Assembly: GCA_037952775.1 (NCBI GenBank)
Contig: JBANAY010000003.1
Location: 28,272,001 to 28,336,000, forward strand
Direction: 5' to 3'
Length of the DNA: 64,000 nt
Source: Clonostachys chloroleuca
Taxonomy: Eukaryota > Ascomycota > Sordariomycetes > Hypocreales > Bionectriaceae
This document shows, piece after piece, positions 46,448 through 56,212 of the stretch. How positions within the stretch are numbered: position 1 is the stretch's first letter; each line of letters begins with the position of its first letter. Below the pieces are notes generated by a model. The model did not search any database. It was not told the DNA's origin and saw only the letters and a list, made by a program, of their open reading frames with translations. A program made the translations under genes and the position numbers.

Positions 46448-48287
46448 ATGGCTCTGATGTCAAGTGCTGAGAAAGACGTCAGCAGATCCGGCGACACTGT
46501 CGAGCATAATGAAGTTGCTGGAGATGGCCTCCAGGCCCCCAAGGAGCTTACTTCAGAGGCTGCTGCCAGGGGACAAGGCATCTCTGGATATGAGGAGCTT
46601 ACACCTTGGGAAACCATCAGAAAGTTCAAGATGAACGCTGCTGTTTGTTTTGCCGTCACCCTCAGTGCAGCTACGGATGGCTACCAGATCGGGTATGTGT
46701 TCCATATCACTCCTACCTTTGCTCGCCTTGGTGCTCTTGGAGAAAGCCACTAATGCTAGACTCGCCCAGGCTCATTGGAAACATCATTGCAAACTCGGGT
46801 TTCGTCGAGCAGTTCGGTACTCAGCACACGGAGGACGGTGTTGTCCTGGCGTCGTCTGTTCTGAGTGCGTGGAACTCTATCGGATCCGGCGGTCAAGTCG
46901 TCGGAATGGTAACCTTGCCTTTCCTCTCGGACAGGTTTGGCAGGAAAGCAGCCATGTACTGGTTATGGTTCCTCCTCGCCATCAGCGTTATGCTCGAGTG
47001 TGTTGCCAAAGAATGGAGGCTCTGGTTGGTTGCAAAGCTCTTTGGAGGTATTGGTGTTGGCTGTCTGCAGTCGACAATCCCAACTTACGTCTCTGAGGTG
47101 GCACCTCCCCGTGTACGAGGTATCTTTCTCATGTGCTATAGTCTCTGGTGGCTCATCGGACAATTCTTCGCTCCAGTTGCTCTCCAGGTTATGCACGCCC
47201 AAAACCCGAGTAATTATCTTACCCCGGTCTATACTCAGTGGTCTCAGATTGGGCTGATGCTCATCATCTACCTTCTGCTGCCCGAGTCCCCCGCTTGGTG
47301 TGTTTCTCGAGGCAAAAATGATCGGGCCAGAAAGTCACTCCGGGTTTTGTACCGCGGCGTGGAAGGTTTCGATATGGACCATCACATTAGCCTTATCCAG
47401 GTCAACCTTGAGCACGAACGCGCCATCGCCCAAGAGCAGAAAAATGAGAAGTGGTACTCTATCTTCAAAGGGCGCGACGGCCTTCGAACACTCATCTCCT
47501 GCTGGACTCTTATGACACAGCAGTTCATCGGTCTTGGCATCTTCTTCGGCTACGCTACATACTTCTTCCAGCAGGCCGGACTCAAGGACCCCTTCAAGAT
47601 CACCTGCATTACGTCGGGCATCAATATCTTCTTTAGTTTTGTGGTTATCTATGTGTCGGATACCTTTGGTCGCCGATGGCTCGCTTGTTATGGAACAACT
47701 ATTTGCTGGGCATGCTGTATCGTTGTGGGTATCCTCGGAGTCGTGCCTGAGACTAATGCAACCAACTATGTCTTTGTTCTCTTTGCTTGCATCTGGAGTG
47801 AGTTTCCTCGCAAACTAGCAAAACTTGAAGTTGTGGTAAACTGATTTTTCCTGCCTAGATATCGGTCTGGTGGCTAACGGAGCTACTGGCTGGGGTTTCA
47901 TTGGTGAGATCTCTTCCCAGAGACTTCGACCTTACACTGCCGGCTTTGCGGCTGCTTCTACCTGCGTCGTAGGAATTATCCTCGGTGTCCTGATTCCCTA
48001 CATGATCAACGCCCACCAGTGGAACTGGGGTCTCAAGACTAGTTGGTTCTTTGCAGGTCTAGGCGCACCATTCACATTGGCCATGTGGTTTCTGATCCCC
48101 GAGACTGCTGGGTATGTTGACCTGACACTAGTTCTTATAATAATGACTTTGATGCTGACCTTTTACTAGTCGAACTGCTGCGGAACTTGACGAGCTCTTT
48201 GAGCGTAAAATCAAGCCGTATAGGTTCCACAAGACAACAACTACCACCCAGCGCATTCTTCAGGTTAACAAAGAAGAGGAGGCGTAA
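46448..48287 (+). CDS. MFS sugar transporter (sugar porter family)
   Basis: Twelve-helix plasma-membrane proton/sugar symporter of the fungal sugar-porter family (PF00083), similar in pattern to alpha-glucoside/disaccharide permeases. Exons 46448-46692, 46770-47797, 47859-48111 and 48170-48287, all GT-AG and in phase, give 547 residues. A roughly 55-residue hydrophilic N-terminus precedes helix 1 (AAVCFAVTLSAATDGYQIGLIGNII, spliced). Signatures: FLSDRFGRKAAMYW (loop 2-3), PTYVSEVAPPRVRG (PESP-type helix-5 region), LPESPAWCVSRGK (loop 6-7), YVSDTFGRRWLACYG (loop 8-9), and IPETAGRTAAELDELFERKI at the end. Placement among intracellular-type glycosidases suggests import of the oligosaccharides or sugars they handle. 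Specificity cannot be read from sequence. Confidence 0.95.
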
Positions 48288-49204
48288 TGGGAGTGTGTAT
48301 AGCTTGAAGCTGACGGGAACATGTCGGGCATTTTAGTCTGACACTACCCTAAGCCTCTCGGCCAGAAGCCACGCTGTCTCTTTCCGTTCTGTTATCTTAT
48401 CTTTAGGGGCTTCTCTGTTGTGTTAACGAGCTTTCGCTGCGGCTGAGCTGTAGTCCGAGAGAAATCTGATGCAGGAACAGCTAAGTCGCTGATTCCTCCG
48501 GTTTATACCATGAAATAGTTGTGTGTATAGTCTAGCGGAATTGTCGTACCTGCTGATCTCCGAGACCGCTTACTTGGAGTCGGAATATAATATGTTGGGA
48601 TCCTTGACCAAAATAACCTGTCAAATTCTACTTGTCTATGCCAGTCTTTTAGCTGCGAGTAGGTAGGGCGTCTGAAAACTGCCATTCTTGCCGTGTGCTT
48701 GGATGAAAAACATAAAGTATTGGCCTTGTCAATGTCTCATGAGGATTCCCTACCACTCAATATGTACTATCTCTGGTCATATTCCGCTTTATTTTCGAAG
48801 CGGTGGGTCTGCCTTCCATCCAGCTATGATGAGGATCCAAATCTCTAATAGTGACGTGAGTAATAAGAGAGTACATCTTTCTTTCTCGTAAAGGGCGTTA
48901 GTAAGCGGCAAGATCGCTTCCGGAAACCCCGAGAGGACCTTACCGAACACGGCTCGATCACCTGCAAAACCTCGCTCATCCGCCTCCTCCTCTTGGGTTC
49001 TTTCCACCACCTTTCAGCGACCTGCGTGACTTTTTTCTCCTAAACTCTCTGTACACATGCATTCTCGCCCTTTTTCTCACGAGGTACTCTGGTAAGGATA
49101 GTGGCTATGTGGAAGCAATGTCAACTTCATCGAGCTAATATCCTCGGTGTGAGCAGTGCTTGGGAATTTGCCATTACTGGGAAAATTGAAAGTAGATGGC
49201 CAGC
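48288..49204. other. Intergenic between convergent transporter and regulator
   Basis: 3' flanks of two convergent genes. Only short spurious frames are seen. Confidence 0.4.
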
Positions 49205-50527
49205 TTATATTGATCTCACTGCTTCGGCCGGCCAATGCAAGAAGTGAGTATAGTCATCGGTTATATACATCTTGGATACCCGAATAATATGTTCGGCCCA
49301 GCCATGCATGAACCAAGCTCTCTTCATGGTTTTAATCAAAGGGGCATAATAGGCTAGTAATAGCAATGCTATAATGTCCTTCTTTTGCAGATACGCTATA
49401 AAAGAATCTTCCATCAGGTAAATCCAGATAAGGACTACTTTGTTGTGTAATGGTGCTTTGACACGGCCCTCCTCATCACCAAAGGTGGCTTCGTAGACGG
49501 CAGCAAGAGTATGCAAAGAGCGCATGTAGACATTATTGCTCGGCGTTGAAGCTGACGTAACTAAGTTGCGTAGTCCTGCAACTGGGTCAATCCAGTCAAC
49601 ACGTAAGAAGCATTCGCAGATACAGGTCGGACGAGGGTCGCTGGGCAGCGCGATGTTACTACCAAGAGGCGCTGTAAGTCCGGAGAACAGAACACTTTCG
49701 TCGTAGAGCTCCCGTAAAAGTCGTGCGCCACGTGCTAGTGGAAGCCATTTGTGGGACGATGTACCGCCGGCAGAACATACAAATAGATCGTCGGGGCCAC
49801 TGGGGCCTGCCGCAAAAGAACAAAAGCACACGAGGATGGTTGATACGTAGAGACTGCCGCAAGTCGATGTGTCAATGGCGGATAAAGCTTCATTTGCCTG
49901 GGTGAGACCGACAGAAAAGTGATGTCGGGCGAGGGTGGCGTAGCGTGCCTTGTTGGGTTCGGTTTCGGACGCTAGAAACGCCAGGTGATAAGCCGAGAGA
50001 GAGAGACAGAGGCGAAGCAGATAGGGGTGCGAAATGGCGAGTAGCGTTGCATTTCTTGACCAGAACTGGACGATTGGGTGGTTAGGGTCGTCGGACCCGC
50101 CTAGATTTGGCCCAGTGCAAGTGATAAACTGATATAGCAACTCAGCTTGAGTCATGTTAAGTTCAGCATCCGAAGGAAGCAATGCATGCTCTAAGTCTGG
50201 TGCAAGGCCTTTTGTCCAGTCCTTACGCGGCCGGCCTCGCTTACGTCTCGCTGGGGCGACGGGTGTGGCGACGGGTGTGAGCTCTGAGTCTGCTTCCGTT
50301 GGCAATGCGGCTATGGTTTGCCGAATGTTCTGGTAATGACAACCCAAGTCAAACCGCTTGCAGTTGGCACACCTGGGCTGAGTCTCGTCACACTGCATTC
50401 TGATGCTGAGCATTGGTATATGTGAACGGACCAAGTGACTAACCTTGACCTTGCGCTGCCTGCAGTTGATGCAACCATTTTTGGACTTTTGGTGAGGCTT
50501 TTTCTTGAGCCGCCGACTTGGCAACAT
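49205..50527 (-). CDS. Zn2Cys6 transcription factor, probable cluster regulator
   Basis: Binuclear zinc-cluster regulator of the Fungal_trans_2/Upc2-like type. Exons 50527-50444 and 50392-49205 give 423 residues. The 51 bp intron (GTTAGT...CAG) interrupts the zinc cluster; it is also open in frame, but only its removal yields the spacing C-x2-C-x6-C-x6-C-x2-C-x6-C (Cys at about 19, 22, 29, 36, 39, 46: GCINCRQRKVK joined to CDETQPRCANCKRFDLGC). A basic AT-hook-like RRKRGRPRK follows near residue 85-95. The rest is helical with no catalytic motif and ends GWAEHIIRVSKMYI...HWPAEAVRSI, the family's usual finish. The first ATG is 50527; the upstream extension begins with TTG. It sits between the transporter and the second GH43, so it is the natural candidate to control the sugar cluster. 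A MITE-like element lies about 180 bp upstream. Confidence 0.9.
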   Translation of the reverse strand: MLPSRRLKKKPHQKSKNGCINCRQRKVKVSHLVRSHIPMLSIRMQCDETQPRCANCKRFDLGCHYQNIRQTIAALPTEADSELTPVATPVAPARRKRGRPRKDWTKGLAPDLEHALLPSDAELNMTQAELLYQFITCTGPNLGGSDDPNHPIVQFWSRNATLLAISHPYLLRLCLSLSAYHLAFLASETEPNKARYATLARHHFSVGLTQANEALSAIDTSTCGSLYVSTILVCFCSFAAGPSGPDDLFVCSAGGTSSHKWLPLARGARLLRELYDESVLFSGLTAPLGSNIALPSDPRPTCICECFLRVDWIDPVAGLRNLVTSASTPSNNVYMRSLHTLAAVYEATFGDEEGRVKAPLHNKVVLIWIYLMEDSFIAYLQKKDIIALLLLAYYAPLIKTMKRAWFMHGWAEHIIRVSKMYITDDYTHFLHWPAEAVRSI

Positions 50528-50703
50528 TGTGGGAACTGGCGCAATGACAGCAGTGTCAGATTGCGACCCAGGTGTGATGCATCTACTATGGAGTAATCGA
50601 AGACTGTCCAGTCGGTGCAAGGGAATATTTGTAGATTTTTCGCTCCCGCGGTCAAGCTAGGTAGTTATATCTAGCTTCCCTGTCAGCTCATCTTCGGCCT
50701 TAC

Positions 50704-51009
50704 CCCTTTGCGTGCGATGCGGTGCCAGCCAGATTGATTTACCAAATCTTCTCCACTTTTGATCACTGGAGACTTGGCGTTATCAATAGCTCTGATTTTA
50801 ACAGCTGATTTTAACTTATTAATTTGACTGAAGTATATTTCAGCTGAGAATAAAAATAATCACTATCTAAATTAATATAAAATCTAATTTATTCAGTTTT
50901 TTCTGATTTTGCTTGTTGATGTATAGGTTGTATAATCTGGGGAATTGTATTCCTAAGTAGCCTTCTCATCTAACTTTGACCTGCTCGGCACCGCATCGCA
51001 CCCAAAGGG
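50704..51009. mobile_element. MITE-like element with 23 bp terminal inverted repeats
   Basis: Arms 50704-50726 (CCCTTTGCGTGCGATGCGG...) and 50987-51009 (...CCGCATCGCACCCAAAGGG) are inverted and match at 22 of 23 positions. They enclose about 260 bp of AT-rich noncoding DNA. The size, TIRs and absence of coding capacity fit a nonautonomous DNA transposon (MITE). A clear target-site duplication is not visible. It lies in the promoter region of the Zn2Cys6 gene. Confidence 0.75.
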
Positions 51010-51385
51010 ATGGTCCAGGCAACTTTGGGAATGGTCAAAACTCTGGGGAGTGTGATTATGGATGGTGTAGTCCAATCGGCGACTTCTCGTTTATGTAGTG
51101 CGCTATGCGGGGACTCAACGTGTCAGCTGTGAACACTAATCCGAATCGGGAAAATCCATCCTCGATACTTGATCGGGGTACGACTAGGGTCCTGAACAGG
51201 CTGATTGGAGCCTCAAGAGCGTATGTTCACTTTACTCGATCAACAAGTTCTAGACATCTCATCCCAATTTGTATTCCTTCGTCACCTACGTTCTTGACTC
51301 AATTCTCAAGAAGTGGATTTAATCCAGAGGATGGCATTCGGAATCACTGAAGAACGGAATAATTGACTATCTACTGCTACCCGAT

Positions 51386-53073
51386 TTAATCGCTGCATGG
51401 CTGAACGTCGCAGCTTTCTACCAACAGCTGGCCTCCAAGACTAATGGTCGCCCAGTTGAACACTGCGAACCGGTACCCGACATACCCTAGAGCGTCAGTG
51501 GACACGGCGAAAGCTGGTCCAAGCTGTGAAAAGTTCTGCCCGTCAATACTGTACTCAAATGTGGTGAACCTCATCTCCTTTTCGTATCCCCCAGAAAAGG
51601 CGGGCGAAACGTCTGCTTTAATCCGTAGCCAAGCCCGGTCGATAGCAATGCTTGTTTCTGCCTTGATAGTTCCTTCAGATTTTGCTGCCCAATCCAGAGC
51701 AACAGGATGCCCATTCAGCCAACCAACGGGAATATTGATTGGGGCATGTACCACGCCTTCGACAAAGACAAGACGCGAAGCGCCGGCGTCTTTATGAATA
51801 CCGATGTACGCGCTGTTGGTGCGGAATATAGATACACCAGCTCTATCACCATCTTTCAGCCGTGAAAAGTCAAGACAAAAAGTCGCAGTGCTCTTAGGCC
51901 CGATCGTGCGGTGGGTGAGGGTGTTGGTTGCTAGGTGAAGGTTGTTTGTGACTGTCCCTGCCGAGAGTATCAAGCGGCCCTCTTGAATGCTCCATTTCGA
52001 ATTGTCAGGGTTATGATTCCATTCCCAACAAGGTTCTAGAACGCCACTATCGAAGTAGTGCGTCCTGAAACACGAATTCTGAGATTTTCGGCAACTTTTG
52101 CCAATTGGCAAGGGATATTCTTTGCTCCATGAGCCTGGAGGAACTAAATCATCAATCTCGACCTTGGGCCAGCCTTCGTCATCGAAAGTGACTGGGGCAA
52201 GCACAGGAGCTCGTCCTGCAGGGAAGCCATCCATGAATGCCATGTAATACCATTTTCCGTCAGGGGTGTCGACCAAGGCTCCTTGATGAGGACTTCCTGA
52301 ACCTGGGATTGGAGAAAGTACGTTGCCAATAACGCACCGGCACTCGTAAGGTCCTAGAGGTCCCGAAGTTGATTTAAGAACATACTGGCCGCCGTATGGG
52401 CGCGTCAACCAGATGTAGTATATTCCTTTGATGTTATACATTCGAGCACCTTCGAGGTACTCATCCGAACTGTAAACAACCTAAACAAGACGGTTAAAAA
52501 TTTGTTATTAATAATCATCAGGGAGTGGTTGTTTACTTTACTATTAACCTCCTTAAGCCCATCGGCAGTAAGTGTGGCGACGGAAATGGTCTTTGTACCA
52601 TACGCCAGATAGAAAGTATCATCCTTATCAATGAGCAGTCCAAGATCATAATAGAACTTGTCAATTGGGGGCAGTGGCGTCCAGGTATCTCTAGGATCTT
52701 CGGCTGTGTAGATATACGTCCTTTCTGTACCTTGTATGGGTCCATACCAATAAAAGAGACCATTACTTTCGCGATATCTGAGGGTTGATGCCCAGATGCC
52801 TTTCCCGTAGGCGCCACCATGTTGACCGTCAAGGTAGAATCTCTCACCAAATGCAAGCTCTGGAACTGAATGACCGATATATTCCCAGTCGGCAAGGTTA
52901 GACGATTGTAGGATGGGAGCTCCTGGTGAGAACGCAAAAGAAGATACACTCATGTAGTAGACCTCCCCAACACGGATGACCTCCGGATCCGGTAAATCTT
53001 CCCATTTCACTGGGTTTGAGACGATAGCAGCAGCTTTGGTGTTGTTTGTGAACTGACTTTTTGTGCTCGACAT
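51386..53073 (-). CDS. GH43 glycosidase with C-terminal beta-sandwich domain
   Basis: Arabinofuranosidase/xylosidase-type enzyme. Exons 53073-52537 and 52480-51386 (GTAAAC/TAG, phase 0) give 543 residues. Catalytic residues are visible: Asp in WEDLPDPEVIRVGEVYYMS, second Asp in FYYDLGLLIDKDDTFYLAYG, Glu in the spliced YSSDEYLEGARMYNI. Other family features: FAFSPGAPILQSSNLADWEYIGH, YGKGIWASTLRYRESNG, and GSPHQGALVDTPDGKWYYMAF. The C-terminal 220 residues (FDSGVLEPCWEWNHNPDNSKW, RAGVSIFRTNSAYIGI, MRFTTFEYSIDGQNF) form the DUF1349/GH43_C2-like sandwich. No signal peptide, again fitting intracellular action. The subfamily differs from the enzyme at 31183. Confidence 0.92.
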
Positions 53074-53431
53074 TGTGATAAAAGGGAGTTGGGAGAAATT
53101 TTTTTGGAACGAGCTTCAACGAATTGTACTTGGGGGATATCCATGCATATACTTTATTTGACTGCCTGGAACTGATTAATTGCGAACCTCGGGTAAAAAG
53201 AGAGCGAGGATGGTGGGGAACGAGAGGCTAATTTGGCTAAAATGGAGACCGTTTTGCACGCAGAACTTCTCCCTAGTTCTGAGCTGCACCATGCACAACC
53301 ACCCTTTCGCCAACCCCACCCGTATGTTTTCAACGGGTGTCTTGTAGAGTAGGTAGACTTAATGAACCCGCTCATGGTCAATTTAAAGGGTGGCTGGAAA
53401 AAGGGGCTTCTACCGAGGCACATCATCTGTG

Positions 53432-54460
53432 CTACCGACTCCTTCGCAAACCCATTGGTCTCGAATTGTGGAGTAACTTGCTCAACTTCGTACACGTGGA
53501 ATTCAGCAATTCTCGAATAGCAATGGTAACACCAGGTTCTCCAATGTGTGACTCATCGCCTGGCATATTTACCCACATGCCACTGCGCGACTCATCACCA
53601 TTGAGATGTCTGGCCGTTCTAAGGATTCCATTCTGGTCCGCAATCTTCTTCTCGTAAAAACGCAGGATACGGCTCACGACTGAAGTGTTTGATTTTGCCT
53701 TAAACTCAACCTTGAAGCCCTTGCCCACCAATAGGAAGCGCTCCGTGTCAAGTTCAATGATCAAGCCATATCCTGGCCCAGGCTGACTAAACACCACAGT
53801 TCGACTGATGGAAAGCTCATACGAGATTGCAAGCTTGATAATATTCGCGTTATCTTCGGGGGAACCTAGTGGAATCCCGTCAAAAAAGAAACCGCAGATA
53901 AACGCCGACTCCTCTCTTGCTTTGAGTAGTAGTAGGAGGCGGACGTTAAAAGTTCGTAATAGGATCTGAAATTGCAGGTTTCGGGCCACAGTATGTCAAC
54001 TCCAGGCCTAAAGCCCCGTGGCTTCCTATAGCTTCCCATATTCGTCAGGCTCCATATTCATCTCTGCGCTGTTCCGGTATGAAGAGTAGGTGTCCGTTTC
54101 CGGCATACCTCTCACAAATCTAACTATTGTCAGCGGCATATATATCTGGAGATAAGAAATCGAGCGAAGGAGTGAACCAATGCCAGTTGTGGAGGAGATT
54201 AGGTGTCGCCCCCCCCCCCGATGGATATTCTCCCGGTACAGCTCCTCCTGACACAACGTCACCTGACGCATCTTTGGTGCCAGACATGGGTGGCCACGCA
54301 TTAGTGAAAAGCGCAATATTGCAGGCCTCTTTTCCTACAGCGGCTATCCTCTCGACATACCAGGCGCAGTGGTATGCCATGAACAGCTCGTCAGTGTAAG
54401 AGCTCTTGCCAAAATGCTGCTCCCAGCTTTTGACAAGTCTCTTACGCTGAGTGTCTACCC
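53432..54460 (-). pseudogene. Truncated GH35 beta-galactosidase (DUF5597 type), inactivated
   Basis: Relic of a GH35 beta-galactosidase with a DUF5597 C-terminal domain. Minus-strand reading from about 54460: a fragment with SYTDELFMAYHCAWYVERI, NAWPPMSG and PGEYPSGG, then TPSLDFLSPDIY. An in-frame TAG (54120-54122) follows, then the nucleophile region LLFIPEQRRDEYGA, an in-frame TGA (54045-54047), then RIWEAIGSHGALG in the same frame. After a frameshift and apparent deletion, the DUF5597-like part continues (FICGFFFDGIPLG, GPGYGLIIELDTERFLLVGKGF, GVTIAIRE) to 53432. The N-terminal half of the barrel is missing; the sequence becomes AT-rich repeat at about 54470. An 11-C homopolymer lies near 54209-54219. 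Functional loss is therefore clear, though family assignment rests on remembered motifs. Confidence 0.85.
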
Positions 54461-54469
54461 TTACAGCTG

Positions 54470-56212
54470 CTATATAACTTATACTCTTCTAAGAGTAAAT
54501 ATATATATTTTTTTTTTTTTTACTATATAAAAGAGGTATATCCTAAGATCAGGCTATATATAACTTATTATATAATATTCTTTTTTAGCAAATTTATAAT
54601 CTATATCTAATTTTTAATTCTTTTTTTTTACTTTTTTTTTATATAAGTTAAAATAAGATAATAATATCTTTAAAAACTCTAAGAAAAGCTTATTAAATAT
54701 ATAACTTAGCTATAGATCTTAAAAGAAAATACTTATTATCTATAATTAAATATAATATCTCTTAAAGCTTACTATTACTAATTACTAATTACTAACTACT
54801 AACTATCTCTTTAAGTAATAATCTCTTTTTATAATAATAATAGTTTTATTTAATATAATTATTTTAGAGTAATTAAAACCTATTATTAGTTAATAGAAGG
54901 TAAGCTAGCTATTATATAGCTAGAAACTCTCTATTAGCTAGCTTTTAGATAGAACAAGTATCTTATATATAACTATTTGAATACTATATTTTAAAGTATA
55001 ATAAAAGTAAAAGAAAAATTAAAAAATTTAACTAATTAATTAGATAAAAGAAAATAAACTCTTTTTAATTAAATATATAAACTAATTTTAAAAAACATTA
55101 ATCTCTAAATAGAGTTAAGTTATATCTATATAGAATATAAATTAAAAACTATTTTATTAATATTTATTAATAAATAAAATTTAAAATAGAAATAAAGAGT
55201 AGAAAGTTAAACTAGTTTTTATATAAAAGTATATAGAAAATAAATAGAATAAGTTTTTTTATTCTATCTATAAAGTTTATTTCTATTAGTAATAAAGAAA
55301 AGAGATTAATTTTAGTTAATTCTAGTATTTAGAGTAAATAATAAATAAATAATTTAATAAAGAATATATTTATTTAATAATATATATTTATAAAGATTAA
55401 GTAATATTATATTAAATTAAAGTTATTATAATTATATATTTCTAATTAAGCTTTAATATTACTCTAAAAATTAGTTTAATATAATATTTATCCTTCTAAC
55501 TTAATAGAAAAGTATAATAGATAGCTAATAATACTAGGTTAGTAAGTTATTAGCTACTAGAGAACCTAGAGAGATCTAGATTATAGATAATATAAAGAGA
55601 TATAACTACTATTTAATAGATCTCTATAGGTATAAGTATAAGGATCAGGGTTTAAACCCTAGTTTAATTATCTAAAGGCTTATAAAGACTCTAACTACTA
55701 ATTTAGAGCTATAGAGTAGTTTATATATATTAATTAATAAAAGTATAGGACCCTTAGAAGTTTATATTACTAGACTATCCGGACTATAGTAGTTAGACCT
55801 CTATAGTATAGCCTGGGGTTATACTACTATAGGAGGGGGAATAGTTATAATAGATAGCTAATAGTACTAGATTAGTAAGCTATTAGCTATTAAAGAGCTT
55901 AGAGAGATCTAGGTTATAAGTAATATAAAGAGATATAACTACTATTAAATAGTAGTTATAGTAGATCTTTTAGCCTAATAGTTAATTTAAAACCTCTTTC
56001 TATTATAAAAAGAAATCTTAAATAAAGTTTAAAAAAAATAAAAATTATTACTATTTTAAACTTTATTAAATTTAAAGTAAATTAATAAAATTAACTCTAG
56101 TAGAGTTAATTTTATTATTAGTTACTAGGGAGCTATAATTACAACTATAGATATCTTCTGAAGGTAGCTATATTATAATTTAGATAAGCTATATAAAACT
56201 CTATATAGCTCC
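54470..56212. repeat. AT-rich RIP-degraded block C
   Basis: Almost pure A/T with dense TA steps. It begins where the GH35 relic loses its N-terminus and ends within about ten bases of the monooxygenase stop codon. A seven-base tandem (ACTAATT-like units) runs near 54768-54800. It includes the TRIM-like element at 55513-55952. Apart from that no structure or coding relic was recognised. Confidence 0.8.
55513..55952. mobile_element. TRIM-like miniature LTR element
   Basis: Two direct repeats of equal length (55513-55619 and 55846-55952, 107 bp each, starting TATAATAGATAGC), differing at about a dozen scattered positions, most of them transitions. They enclose 226 bp. Just inside the left repeat is a less AT-rich GGTATAAGTATAAGGATCAG segment where a primer-binding site would be, and just before the right repeat a purine run AGGAGGGGGAA fits a polypurine tract. 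No coding capacity. The TA at each start may be a RIP-altered TG. No clear target-site duplication was found. Confidence 0.65.

Noticed and set aside
53154..53495. Minus-strand 113-codon frame downstream of the GH35 relic
   Set aside because: Overlaps the end of the pseudogene in another frame and shows no recognisable domain.
55513..55952. Possible CRISPR-like repeat-spacer pattern
   Set aside because: Only two long repeats with a 226 bp gap in a eukaryotic AT-rich block; an LTR explanation is far better.
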